Assembly: GCA_017936605.1 (NCBI GenBank)
Contig: JAGBFH010000002.1
Coordinates: forward strand, 62,001-126,000
Origin: Tidjanibacter sp.
GTDB taxonomy: Bacteria; Bacteroidota; Bacteroidia; Bacteroidales; Rikenellaceae
DNA length: 64,000 nucleotides
Reading direction: 5' to 3'
The notes beneath the pieces are model-generated. The model made no database searches, was not told the origin of the DNA, and saw nothing but the letters and a program-made list of their open reading frames with translations. Positions 1 through 8,219 of the stretch are shown in pieces. Made by a program: the position numbers and the translations under genes. Within the stretch, counting starts at the first letter, position 1; each line of letters starts with the position of its first letter.

Positions 1-2
1 CG

Positions 3-308
3 GCAAGGGCCAACACCCCCGCCGCCACGATGAAAAACAAGGTGCAGGATTCGGTCAAGACAGCTCGCGCTGCACGCCTCGAGGAGTTGTGCGGTCGTCT
101 GCACAGGAATTTCTATGAGAAATATGTTGGCACAGAGGCAAATGTGCTGTGGGAGAGTTCGCCCAAGGCGGGCTGGATGATGGGCTTCACGGAGAACTAC
201 ATCAAGGTCAAAATGCCCTACGACAGCACGCTGATAAACACCACCGAGAGAGTAAAACTCTCGTCGGTGAGTGATATGTGTGAGATGATTGGCCAGAAGA
301 TTAAATAA
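3..308 (+). CDS. mtaB: MtaB-type tRNA methylthiotransferase, C-terminal fragment
   Basis: The reading frame is open from the left edge of the window, so this is the 3' end of a longer gene; an internal Met at position 30 should not be read as the start. The last ~100 residues carry the ending typical of MtaB, which adds the methylthio group to t6A37 of tRNAs: a segment running 'ARANTPAATMKNKV', then a helix rich in Arg/Leu, then a TRAM-like beta domain containing 'GWMMGFTENYIKVK'. The radical-SAM cysteine motif and the N-terminal MTTase domain lie upstream of the window and cannot be checked. The next gene starts 41 bases downstream on the same strand. Confidence 0.8.
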   Translation, partial: ARANTPAATMKNKVQDSVKTARAARLEELCGRLHRNFYEKYVGTEANVLWESSPKAGWMMGFTENYIKVKMPYDSTLINTTERVKLSSVSDMCEMIGQKIK

Positions 309-349
309 ATGTTATATCTTTGTGGAAAGAAAGTAGCAAAGAAGGAAAA

Positions 350-1102
350 ATGAACACAATACGCAGAAAAATATCCATCGGCTTCTTGGCCGTATCCATC
401 GTGCTTGTCTGCGCGATGGCCATCAACATTTTTGAGCTCAAGCGACTCGGCTCCGATGCCGACCAAATCATCGACGAGGGAGCCCTGCACACCGAGTATG
501 CCACAAAGATGCTCAACGCCCTCCAGAAGCAAAACCGAGCAATCCTGAAGATGACCATCATTGGTGCGACTACCGACTCGACAGAGTATGAGGATGGAGT
601 AATCGAGTTCAATGCCACCATTGCCAAAGCGCTGGAGAAGAGCCCCAACAACAGCGCCCTGAAGAGGATTCAGAACGCAAACAAGAACTACACCTCCACC
701 ATCGAGCAACACTCCAAAGAGATGACGCTTGAGGAGAACAAGGCGTGGTTTATGAACACCTATATCGAGAGCTACTACGCACTCGACGGTGCCATCAAAA
801 ACTATATGATTGCCCCTCCGAAAAGCTCCGTAGCCGAACATGTATCATCGCTTGAGGATGACATATATAAGACCGTAACACCCAGCGTACTAACACTCTT
901 TGTTGCGATTCTCATTCTGTTGCTGTTCTACTACTTCATCGACACCTACTACACAAAGCCCGTAAGGAACATTTCGCGCTCCCTGGACAACTATGTGAAT
1001 AACAAGGTGCCCTATCAGGTGAAGATTGAGGAGAAGAGCGAGCTCTCCCTGCTGAACGACAACATAGCAGAACTGATCAACCACAACAAGAAACAACAAT
1101 AA
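350..1102 (+). CDS. Orphan membrane sensor-like protein (four-helix periplasmic domain plus HAMP-like segment)
   Basis: About 250 residues starting at the ATG preceded by AGGA; an upstream in-frame start at 320 would put ten charged residues before the membrane helix and is less likely. An N-terminal transmembrane helix (roughly residues 10-28) is followed by a helical, polar domain of about 140 residues, a second transmembrane helix (roughly 178-200) and a HAMP-like stretch beginning 'TKPVRNISRSLDNY'. This is the input half of a histidine kinase or chemoreceptor, but the protein stops about 50 residues after the second helix, with no kinase, cyclase or signalling domain. It is followed 21 bases later by trkH, so the two may be co-transcribed. 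Function unknown; a partner-dependent sensor is an inference. Confidence 0.6.
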   Translation: MNTIRRKISIGFLAVSIVLVCAMAINIFELKRLGSDADQIIDEGALHTEYATKMLNALQKQNRAILKMTIIGATTDSTEYEDGVIEFNATIAKALEKSPNNSALKRIQNANKNYTSTIEQHSKEMTLEENKAWFMNTYIESYYALDGAIKNYMIAPPKSSVAEHVSSLEDDIYKTVTPSVLTLFVAILILLLFYYFIDTYYTKPVRNISRSLDNYVNNKVPYQVKIEEKSELSLLNDNIAELINHNKKQQ

Positions 1103-1123
1103 ATCGCACACACCTTTAGAGAG

Positions 1124-2569
1124 ATGAGGTTACAAGTCGTATTCAGATATATTGGTATGGTGCTGCTCTTTGAGTCGGCATTTATGCTATTGTCTGCTCT
1201 TATATCATACCACAACGGCATTGACAGTGGTTTCACCCCACTGTTGCTCTCATTCCTCTTCACCGCCCTTCTGGGTAGCTTCCCGCTTATCTTCGTGGGC
1301 AAGAGCAGCCGCCTGTCGTCTAAAGAGAGCTACGCCATTGTCATTGGTGCGTGGCTCACCTCGTGTGTGGTCGGAATGTTCCCCTATCTGCTCTGGGGTG
1401 GCGAATTTAGCGTCATCAACGCTTGGTTTGAGTGCGTATCGGGTTTCACCTCTACCGGAGCCTCTATTCTCAATGATGTAGAGGCCCTGCCCAAAGGACT
1501 ATTGTTCTGGCGTTCTATCACCAATTGGATTGGTGGTGTGGGAGTTGTGATGTTCGCACTGGTGATTATGCCTATGGTGGGCAGTAGCCGAATGAATGTT
1601 TCCAATCTGGAAATCTCCTCTATGGCGCGTGACAACTACCGCTACTCATCATCGACCATCATCAAGATTTTGTTGGGTGTCTACCTCGGTATGACCATTG
1701 CCAATGTCATTGCGCTACGACTTGCGGGTATGGGCCTTTTCGACTCTGTGTGCCACGCCTTTAGCACCATTTCCACCGGTGGCTTCAGTACCAAGAATGC
1801 CAGCATTGGCTACTACAACAGTGTTTGGATTGAGGGTATCACGATTTTCTTTATGCTCCTGAGTAGCATCCACTTAGGCATCACCTATGCAACCTTTATG
1901 GGGCGCAAGAACAACATTTTCCACACCGAGGGCAGCCGCTTCTTCCTTGCGGTGACACTCTTCCTCTGCCTAATCGCAAGTATTAATCTTTGGAATAGTG
2001 GCACTTATGACAGCTTCGGCAGTTCGCTCCGCCACGGCATATTCCAGGGCGTTTCGATAGTCACCTCCACGGGTTTTGCCACTGCCGACACAAATCTATG
2101 GCCATCCTTGTGTATCTGCATTTTGGTCTATATGTCCATTCAGGGCGGTATGGCTGGCTCCACGGCCGGCGGTCTGAAGAGCGACCGTATCCTTATGGCC
2201 TACAAGGTCATAAAGGCCCAACTGCGTCAGCAGCAACACCCCTCGGCCGTCATCCGCATCAAGAATGACGGCATAACCCAGAACCCCAGCGTGGTGAATT
2301 TTGCGATTCTCTACATCGTCATCTACGCCTTCATCCTCCTTCTGGGCACCATCGTCAACTCCGCGTGCGGTCTGGATACGCTCACAAGTTTTACCGCCTC
2401 GGTGGCCTCTATGGGCAACATCGGCCCTGGCTTTGGCGATGTTGGTTCGATGAGCAACTTCTCCCAGATGCCCATCCTTGTCAAGTTCGTAAGCACGCTA
2501 CAGATGCTTCTGGGGCGTCTTGAGATATTTGGATTACTTCACTTCTTTTCAATGAAATGGTGGATATAA
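1124..2569 (+). CDS. trkH: TrkH-family potassium uptake protein
   Basis: A 481-residue polytopic inner-membrane protein of the Trk/Ktr K+ transporter family, which forms the K+-conducting subunit. The four quasi-repeated pore loops are visible: TSTGAS near residue 109, STISTGGFS near 214, VTSTGFATAD near 313 and SVASMGNIGPGFG near 426, each carrying the selectivity-filter glycine. Length is normal for TrkH. Its usual NAD-binding regulatory partner TrkA is not in this window. It follows the orphan sensor gene by 21 bases, and its last 13 bases overlap the next gene, so translational coupling to the SPOR-like protein is likely. Confidence 0.93.
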   Translation: MRLQVVFRYIGMVLLFESAFMLLSALISYHNGIDSGFTPLLLSFLFTALLGSFPLIFVGKSSRLSSKESYAIVIGAWLTSCVVGMFPYLLWGGEFSVINAWFECVSGFTSTGASILNDVEALPKGLLFWRSITNWIGGVGVVMFALVIMPMVGSSRMNVSNLEISSMARDNYRYSSSTIIKILLGVYLGMTIANVIALRLAGMGLFDSVCHAFSTISTGGFSTKNASIGYYNSVWIEGITIFFMLLSSIHLGITYATFMGRKNNIFHTEGSRFFLAVTLFLCLIASINLWNSGTYDSFGSSLRHGIFQGVSIVTSTGFATADTNLWPSLCICILVYMSIQGGMAGSTAGGLKSDRILMAYKVIKAQLRQQQHPSAVIRIKNDGITQNPSVVNFAILYIVIYAFILLLGTIVNSACGLDTLTSFTASVASMGNIGPGFGDVGSMSNFSQMPILVKFVSTLQMLLGRLEIFGLLHFFSMKWWI

Positions 2570-4200
2570 AAAGAACTATCATACTGCTTGCAGTAGCACT
2601 CTTTGCGCTTGAAGGTTCGGCGCAAAGCACACTGGGAACTTTTGCCCAGCGACAGACAAAACAGCTCGAACGCCGCAAAGAGCAGATAGCCAAGGAGCTC
2701 CAGAGCGCACAGGAGGCCTTTGCAAAGACCCCTTGTGACTCGCTTGGCAGGGTCCTGCACGAACTATCTAAACAAGCGACGGCCGTTGATGAGGCTCTTG
2801 TGAGAATAGCTCGTCAGGAGGAGGAGCGTATTCTCCGTGAGCAGGAGGAGGCCGCCAGAGCCGCCGAACTGGCTGCAAAGGAGGAGGCCGAGAGGGCTGC
2901 AAAGCTCGCAGCACAAGAGGCCGAAAAAGCAGCGCAAGAGGCCGCACACGCCGATTCGGTTGCAATGACGGCTCAGAATGCCGAAGCCACTCTCCCAGAG
3001 GCCAATAACGCAGCAGAGCCAACCGCCGTAGAGCAGACACCTCAAGTGACAGAGGTTGCCGAGGCTGCGGATACTCCCCTGAATCGTTTTTCTGCTGCAT
3101 TGGGCAACTATGCGCTTGTGGAGGGCGAGATTGGTGTTCTGATTGAGCAGTATAAGGCCGCCCACCAAAAGGCTATCGACGCACAACTGGCATATATTGG
3201 CGCAACAAACCTCGCCAAAGCTCAAGAGTACTACCACAGCTACAACGAGGCCACCGCCACGATGAAAACTCTTGCCGCCGACATCGCCACTCGCAGCAGT
3301 GAGCTCTTTAGGAGCAAACTCGAAACCTACATCTCTATAGCCGAGGAGGTTGGCGCAAACTATATGAGAGAAAAATACTCCAACATCATTAGGAGCATCG
3401 ACAGCAAGCAGGTGGACAAGCTGAAAAATAGGTGCTCCGATGTTGATGTTGCAATGTACCCCTATCGCCTGCGTGGCACCATCGAACTCGAAATCGAGGT
3501 GGCCGAACTGCTGGGGTGCGAGAGTGCTGCTCCCCTGAAGGAGACCTTGGAGAACTACGACGCCTCCTATGCCCAGTTTGCCAAGATTTCCACCCCCGGA
3601 TACGCAGAGGCCGAATATAAGGCTGTCAAGTTCGACAAGAAGAAGGTCTATGTCCCCATCAGCTCACTTCCTGTGATGACACCTCCCGCCAATGGCGAGG
3701 CCTTCTCGATTCAGGTTGCAGCCTACAGAAAGCTGCCCAATTCGACCAGCGTCTTCCACAACGCCACACCACTCTACCGCGAGACTCGCAGCGATGGGCT
3801 TACATATATTTATATCGGCCTCTACCCCACCGCCAAGAGCGCCACGGATGATATCGCCAAACTGCGCAATGCCGGCTTCAAGAAGCCCACACTTATCTCT
3901 TGGCGCGATGGTGTTCGCCGCGACGACTTCGTGGCCAAGGGTAGCAATGCCAATATGGTATCCTACTATCGCATAGAGATTAACGGTGTCGATTCGGCTC
4001 TGAACCCCACAGTTCTTCAGGCCATCCGCCAGACTGCCCCCAATAAGGAGATTTCCAAATTCAACGCCGCCGACGGGTCACTCGTCTACTCGGTGGGTAA
4101 CTTCAAGAAGGAGGCCGATGCAAGGGCCTTGGCAGCAGCCATCACTTCGGCCGACGCATCCCTCTCCGTCACGGTCGTAGAGTTCGAGCGCAAGAAGTAA
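2557..4200 (+). CDS. Exported protein with Ala/Glu coiled coil and SPOR-like C-terminal repeats
   Basis: A 547-residue protein whose ATG lies inside the last codons of trkH in another frame. It begins with a signal peptide (hydrophobic residues about 6-20, ending 'EGSAQ'). Residues about 85-135 form an Ala/Glu/Arg-rich coiled coil, followed by a helical middle region. Near residue 385 a SPOR-like unit starts ('FSIQVAAYRK', later 'YIYIGLYPTAKSA') and a second, degenerate unit starts near 470 ('YRIEINGVDS', later 'YSVGNFKKEADARAL'). SPOR domains bind denuded septal peptidoglycan, so an envelope or division-site role is plausible; nothing in the sequence links it to potassium transport apart from the overlap. 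A strong hairpin terminator follows. Confidence 0.7.
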   Translation: MVDIKRTIILLAVALFALEGSAQSTLGTFAQRQTKQLERRKEQIAKELQSAQEAFAKTPCDSLGRVLHELSKQATAVDEALVRIARQEEERILREQEEAARAAELAAKEEAERAAKLAAQEAEKAAQEAAHADSVAMTAQNAEATLPEANNAAEPTAVEQTPQVTEVAEAADTPLNRFSAALGNYALVEGEIGVLIEQYKAAHQKAIDAQLAYIGATNLAKAQEYYHSYNEATATMKTLAADIATRSSELFRSKLETYISIAEEVGANYMREKYSNIIRSIDSKQVDKLKNRCSDVDVAMYPYRLRGTIELEIEVAELLGCESAAPLKETLENYDASYAQFAKISTPGYAEAEYKAVKFDKKKVYVPISSLPVMTPPANGEAFSIQVAAYRKLPNSTSVFHNATPLYRETRSDGLTYIYIGLYPTAKSATDDIAKLRNAGFKKPTLISWRDGVRRDDFVAKGSNANMVSYYRIEINGVDSALNPTVLQAIRQTAPNKEISKFNAADGSLVYSVGNFKKEADARALAAAITSADASLSVTVVEFERKK

Positions 4201-4220
4201 TAACTCGGAGCAAACACATA

Positions 4221-4265
4221 AAACGAGAGCGCGACACCTTTGCGGGTGTCGCGCTCCTCTTTTTT
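4221..4265. terminator. Bidirectional intrinsic terminator between the SPOR gene and lpdA
   Basis: A 12-bp perfect stem (GAGCGCGACACC and its complement) around a 5-base loop, followed by a T run on the plus strand and preceded by an A run that serves as the T run on the minus strand. It lies between converging genes. Confidence 0.85.
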
Positions 4266-4283
4266 GGATGTATTGGTGGTCAA

Positions 4284-5657
4284 TTACAACGCATCCTCGG
4301 TGGCCTCCAGAAGTCCCTCATACATAGTGGGATGAGCGTGAACGGTGGAGGCGATTTGACGGGCGGTGATGCCGAGCTGTTTTGCCAGCGTAGGCTCGCC
4401 GAGCATCTCAGTTACGCTACCGCCAATGATGTGAGCACCAAGCAGCCTCTCACTCTCGGCATCGTAGATGAGCTTCACAAAGCCATCCCTATCGCCTGCG
4501 GCTGTAGCCTTACCCGAGGCCATAAACTGATACTTGCCGACCTTGATTTGGTAGCCCTGCTCTACGGCCTGTTTCTCGGTGAGGCCCACCATTGCCACCT
4601 CGGGAGTCGTATAGACGCACGAGGGGATAGTGGTATAATCAATAGGTGCGGGATTCTCGCCCAAGATAGCCTCCACACAAACGGTAGCCTCGGCCGAAGC
4701 CACATGTGCGAGTGCAGGCGTAGCAACGATGTCGCCAATAGCATAGAGCCCCTCGACATTGGTGCGGAAATATTCATCCACGACCACCTTGTCGCGCTCA
4801 ATCTTCACGCCAAGCGCCTCAAGACCAAGGCCCTCGAGGTTGGACTTAACGCCCACTGCCGAAAGAACAACATCGGCCTTCAGGGTCTCGGCACCCTTCT
4901 TGCCCTCCACATCGACCTCGCAACCATCCTCACCTACGCGCACAGCCTTTACAGCCGTACCGGTAAGTACGGTGGCCTTCATCTTGCGGAACGAGCGCTC
5001 CAGCGTGCGACTCACCTCCTCATCGGCCAGAGGCAGCATTGCGGGCAGATACTCCACAACGGTGACCTTCACGCCCAGAGCGGCATAGACCCAGGCAAAC
5101 TCACAACCGATGGCACCCGAGCCAACGATAATCATACTCTCGGGCAGCTCCGTAAGAGTGAGTGCCTCTCTGGAGGAGAGAATCCTCTTGCCATCCACGG
5201 GCATAATGGGAATCTCGCGGGGGCGCGAGCCGGTAGCAAGAATAATGTGGTCAGCCTCAATAGTTTCGGCGGTGCCGTCTGCCTTTGCAACCTCCACAAC
5301 GCCCTTTGCGGCCACGCGGCCAAAGCCCTCGTAAACCGCCACGCCGGCCTTCTTGAAGAGGAAAGCAACGCCCTTGTTCATCTGGTCTGCAACGCCACGG
5401 CTGCGAGCCACAATCTTATCGAGCGAGGGCCTTACTTCGCCCTCGAAATCAATACCATACGAAGCCGCAGCGGTGAAATAGTGGTAGACCTGTGCGCTCT
5501 TGAGCATAGCCTTCGTGGGGATGCAACCCCAGTTGAGGCACACACCACCGAGCTCTGCCTTCTCCACAACTGCCACACTCTTACCTCTCTTTGCGGCCTT
5601 CAGTGCGGCAACATGTCCGCCAGGACCGCTGCCGATTACAACAATATCATATCTCAT
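4284..5657 (-). CDS. lpdA: Dihydrolipoyl dehydrogenase
   Basis: A 457-residue FAD flavoprotein that reoxidises dihydrolipoamide in 2-oxoacid dehydrogenase or glycine cleavage complexes. It shows the N-terminal FAD-binding GSGPGG, the redox-active disulfide in GGVCLNWGC (Cys40 and Cys45), a central NAD-binding GSGAIGCE, the second FAD contact 'GLYAIGDI' and the C-terminal catalytic His/Glu in HAHPTMYE (about residues 440-447). Length and order of motifs are standard. No E1, E2 or lipoyl protein gene is adjacent, so which complex it serves is not shown. It lies 45 bases downstream of the C69 dipeptidase gene on the same strand and may be read from the same transcript. Confidence 0.95.
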   Translation of the reverse strand: MRYDIVVIGSGPGGHVAALKAAKRGKSVAVVEKAELGGVCLNWGCIPTKAMLKSAQVYHYFTAAASYGIDFEGEVRPSLDKIVARSRGVADQMNKGVAFLFKKAGVAVYEGFGRVAAKGVVEVAKADGTAETIEADHIILATGSRPREIPIMPVDGKRILSSREALTLTELPESMIIVGSGAIGCEFAWVYAALGVKVTVVEYLPAMLPLADEEVSRTLERSFRKMKATVLTGTAVKAVRVGEDGCEVDVEGKKGAETLKADVVLSAVGVKSNLEGLGLEALGVKIERDKVVVDEYFRTNVEGLYAIGDIVATPALAHVASAEATVCVEAILGENPAPIDYTTIPSCVYTTPEVAMVGLTEKQAVEQGYQIKVGKYQFMASGKATAAGDRDGFVKLIYDAESERLLGAHIIGGSVTEMLGEPTLAKQLGITARQIASTVHAHPTMYEGLLEATEDAL

Positions 5658-5702
5658 TTTGGTTCAGTTTATTAGGTTATGTCTCTACTATTCCTACCCT
5701 AC

Positions 5703-7343
5703 CTATTTCACCACCTCCAGAACTTCGTTGTCGGCAGCAATGGCGCGGAGGAACTTCTCCGAATAGCCGGGCTGATCGGGGAACGCAGGCTGCGAGGGGT
5801 GGTGACCATTGTTGAGGAACTTACCCTCGGCATCCTGTTTTTTGATGTTACCGTCGATATACTTAACCATTAGATAGTCATCCAGATTGCTCCACTTCTG
5901 CCAGAGCTCCTGGGCGGTGCCGACGGAGTATTTGGTTACGGCATTTTTCATATTCTTCTCGCTACCGAGCACTGAGAACTTGGCATCCATCTCTGCCACC
6001 TCGGCAAGTTTGGCATTTTCCCACTCGTCAATAACCTTGCGCACCTCAGCGCCGATGTAGTCGTAGCGGAGGTATGCGAACTGAGCAATGCGGTTGGTAA
6101 TCCAGAACATAGCCCTGTCGTCGTAGGTCAGAATGTCACCCGTCTTCTCGCTCAAGCATACGGGCACCTTGGTCGAGCCGCAATAGATGGGCGTGAGGGG
6201 CGAAGTTGCAGCGTCATCGGTACCGAACCAGATGATACCACCAACGGGATCGGGGAGGTTCTTACGAGCCTGAGCCACAAACCAGAAGCCGGTCTGCTGG
6301 GTTGCAATAGCCCTCTCCTGTACATACTCCACGCCGTCTACCTCGAAGCCCATAGGACGCCAGCGGTAAGGCAGTTTGCTGCCACCTGCACCAATGTCGG
6401 TAGTCATATCCATAACGGTACCCTCGTAGTGGTCGCGCATCATATCGAAAACATCTTTGGGAGAGAGTTTGCGGTTGGGCTTAACCCACAGGGGCATACG
6501 GTTTGCGGGATTGTGACCCAGAGCGTAGTCCTCGTAAATCTCCATACCATCGGCAAAACGGCGGAAGAAGCTCCAAACCCTCGCCTCGCAACCACGCATT
6601 GAGCTGAAATCCAGAGGTGCATAGGCATCGCTGAAGCTGAACTCCTCGTCGCTACCGTTGTAGTAACCCATCTCGCGTGCAAAGGAGATTACATCCTCGG
6701 CATAGAGGCAGTTATTGGGGTCATCCTTAGGGAAGGTTGTGATGCGGGCGTGGTTGGCGTGCGCCGAGATGCAACCGTCGGGAATACGACGAGCAACCCA
6801 CACAATACCCTTGCGACCGGGACCCTTACCGATAAGCTCCATAATCCAAATCTCATCCTTGTCGGCAATCGTGAAGCTCTCACCGCTGGAGGCGTAGCCG
6901 TGGGTATTAGCCAAATCTACGATGGTCTGGATTGCCTCGCGAGCGGTCTTGGCCCTCTGAAGGGTGATGTAGATGAGCGAACCGTAGTCGATGCGGCCCT
7001 CGGGGTCCTCCAACTCGCTGCGACCGCCAAAGGTGGTCTCGCCAATAATGAGCTGATACTCATTCATATTACCGATGGTCGAATAGGTCCTCTCCACCTG
7101 AGGAATATCGCCCAAATAGCGGCTTGTGTCCCACTCATAGACGCTCAGCATAGCCTTCTTTCCGAAGGTGCCTGCGGGCGTGTGATAGAGTGCGCCATAG
7201 AGTTGATGTGAGTCGGCGGCGTAGGATACCATATTGGAGCCGTCGGTCGATGCGCCTCGTGTTACGATGAGATTGGTGCAAGCCAGAGTGCTACCCCAAG
7301 CCAAAACGGAGGCAAGAATGGTTACAAATAGTTTTTTGTTCAT
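5703..7343 (-). CDS. C69-family dipeptidase, exported
   Basis: A 546-residue Ntn-hydrolase of peptidase family C69 (U34). A signal peptide of about 21 residues ends directly before Cys22 in 'LACTNLIVTRGASTDGS', so cleavage by signal peptidase would itself expose the catalytic N-terminal cysteine. Downstream family blocks include 'MNEYQLIIGETTFGGR', 'GSLIYITLQRAKTAREAI' and 'DEIWIMELIGKGPGR'. Such enzymes cleave dipeptides with broad specificity; location in the periplasm is inferred from the signal peptide. The promoter faces that of yggS in the shared 91-base gap. Confidence 0.9.
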   Translation of the reverse strand: MNKKLFVTILASVLAWGSTLACTNLIVTRGASTDGSNMVSYAADSHQLYGALYHTPAGTFGKKAMLSVYEWDTSRYLGDIPQVERTYSTIGNMNEYQLIIGETTFGGRSELEDPEGRIDYGSLIYITLQRAKTAREAIQTIVDLANTHGYASSGESFTIADKDEIWIMELIGKGPGRKGIVWVARRIPDGCISAHANHARITTFPKDDPNNCLYAEDVISFAREMGYYNGSDEEFSFSDAYAPLDFSSMRGCEARVWSFFRRFADGMEIYEDYALGHNPANRMPLWVKPNRKLSPKDVFDMMRDHYEGTVMDMTTDIGAGGSKLPYRWRPMGFEVDGVEYVQERAIATQQTGFWFVAQARKNLPDPVGGIIWFGTDDAATSPLTPIYCGSTKVPVCLSEKTGDILTYDDRAMFWITNRIAQFAYLRYDYIGAEVRKVIDEWENAKLAEVAEMDAKFSVLGSEKNMKNAVTKYSVGTAQELWQKWSNLDDYLMVKYIDGNIKKQDAEGKFLNNGHHPSQPAFPDQPGYSEKFLRAIAADNEVLEVVK

Positions 7344-7386
7344 AGTTATTAGAGTTAAAATTGTTTAGTTTCTGCCTGACAAACAA

Positions 7387-7419
7387 CAAATATAGAAAAT
7401 TATCTCTAAATTTGCCAAA
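7387..7419 (-). promoter_or_regulatory. Bacteroidota-type promoter for the C69 dipeptidase
   Basis: On the minus strand a -7 element TATATTTG (7387-7394) and a -33 TTTG (7416-7419) lie 21 bases apart, close to the known Bacteroides spacing. The start codon is 43 bases downstream. Confidence 0.55.
7407..7414 (+). promoter_or_regulatory. -7 element for yggS
   Basis: TAAATTTG fits the Bacteroidota -7 consensus TAnnTTTG and lies 20 bases before the yggS ATG. No clear -33 TTTG at the usual distance. It sits between the two elements of the oppositely directed dipeptidase promoter, so the two promoters would compete for polymerase. Confidence 0.4.
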
Positions 7420-7434
7420 CAAACCGAAACTAAA

Positions 7435-8100
7435 ATGTCAATTAAGCAACAAATAGAGCATCTGCACGCCACCCTCCCCGCGGGAGTAACACTCGTGGCT
7501 GTGTCGAAATTCCACCCTGCTGAGGCCATTCGCGAGGCCTACGATGCAGGCCAGCGCATCTTTGGCGAGAGTCGCCCACAGGAGATGGCTGCCAAAGTAG
7601 CCTGCCTTCCCGAGGATATCGAGTGGCATATGATTGGCCACCTCCAGACCAACAAAGTCAAGATGATTGCCCCTTTCGTGAAACTTATTCACTCGGTAGA
7701 TAGCCCTCGTTTGCTTTCAGAGATTAACCGCCAGGCCGAAAAATGCGGTCGCACAATAGACTTTCTTTTCGAGATACATCTTGCTCAAGATGAGAGCAAA
7801 AGCGGTTGGGACCTCGAGGAGTTCTCGAACTTCATTGACTCCGGAGAACTCGCCACCCTCCAGTGGGTACGCCCGAGAGGTCTTATGACCATTGGCACCC
7901 TCACCGACGACATCGAGCAGAACAAGGAGGAGTTCCGCACCCTAAGGCGTATGTTCGATAGCCTGAAGGAGCGCTTCCCCGAGAGTTTCGACACCGTATC
8001 AATGGGAATGACCTCCGACTACCTCGAAGCCATCGAGTGCGGCAGCACAATGGTCCGCATCGGCTCAATGATCTTCGGCGAAAGAGATTATTCAAAATAG
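7435..8100 (+). CDS. yggS: YggS/PROSC-family pyridoxal phosphate homeostasis protein
   Basis: A 221-residue single-domain TIM-barrel PLP protein, resembling the N-terminal domain of alanine racemase. The PLP lysine is Lys25 in 'LVAVSKFHPAEAI'; further family blocks are 'FGESRPQE', 'WHMIGHLQTNKVK', 'IHSVDSPRLL', 'VRPRGLMTIG' and the phosphate-binding 'SMGMTSDYLEAIECGSTMVR'. These proteins buffer free PLP rather than catalyse a known reaction. Length is normal. Transcribed away from the dipeptidase gene. Confidence 0.93.
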   Translation: MSIKQQIEHLHATLPAGVTLVAVSKFHPAEAIREAYDAGQRIFGESRPQEMAAKVACLPEDIEWHMIGHLQTNKVKMIAPFVKLIHSVDSPRLLSEINRQAEKCGRTIDFLFEIHLAQDESKSGWDLEEFSNFIDSGELATLQWVRPRGLMTIGTLTDDIEQNKEEFRTLRRMFDSLKERFPESFDTVSMGMTSDYLEAIECGSTMVRIGSMIFGERDYSK

Positions 8101-8180
8101 TTCTTGCTACAAGGGTTTGATGTTGGAGGCAGTTATGAACACCTTGTTAATAACTTATTATATATTTAATAGGTAACGAG

Positions 8181-8213
8181 TTGTTTCTATTTGGCGCAAA
8201 ATGGTTACCTTTG
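8181..8213 (+). promoter_or_regulatory. Promoter of the SusC-protease locus, probably giving a leaderless mRNA
   Basis: A -7 element TACCTTTG occupies 8206-8213, with a TTG at 8181-8183 as the best -33 candidate (22-base gap). Only six bases separate the -7 element from the ATG at 8220, so transcription would start at or next to the start codon. Confidence 0.5.
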
Positions 8214-8219
8214 CGCGTT

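Noticed and set aside
2557..4200. TrkA-like regulatory partner of TrkH
   Set aside because: The overlapping gene has a signal peptide, coiled coil and SPOR-like units, and no NAD-binding Rossmann motif.
4332..5675. 447-codon frame antisense to lpdA
   Set aside because: lpdA is unmistakable on the other strand; the antisense product has no recognisable motif.
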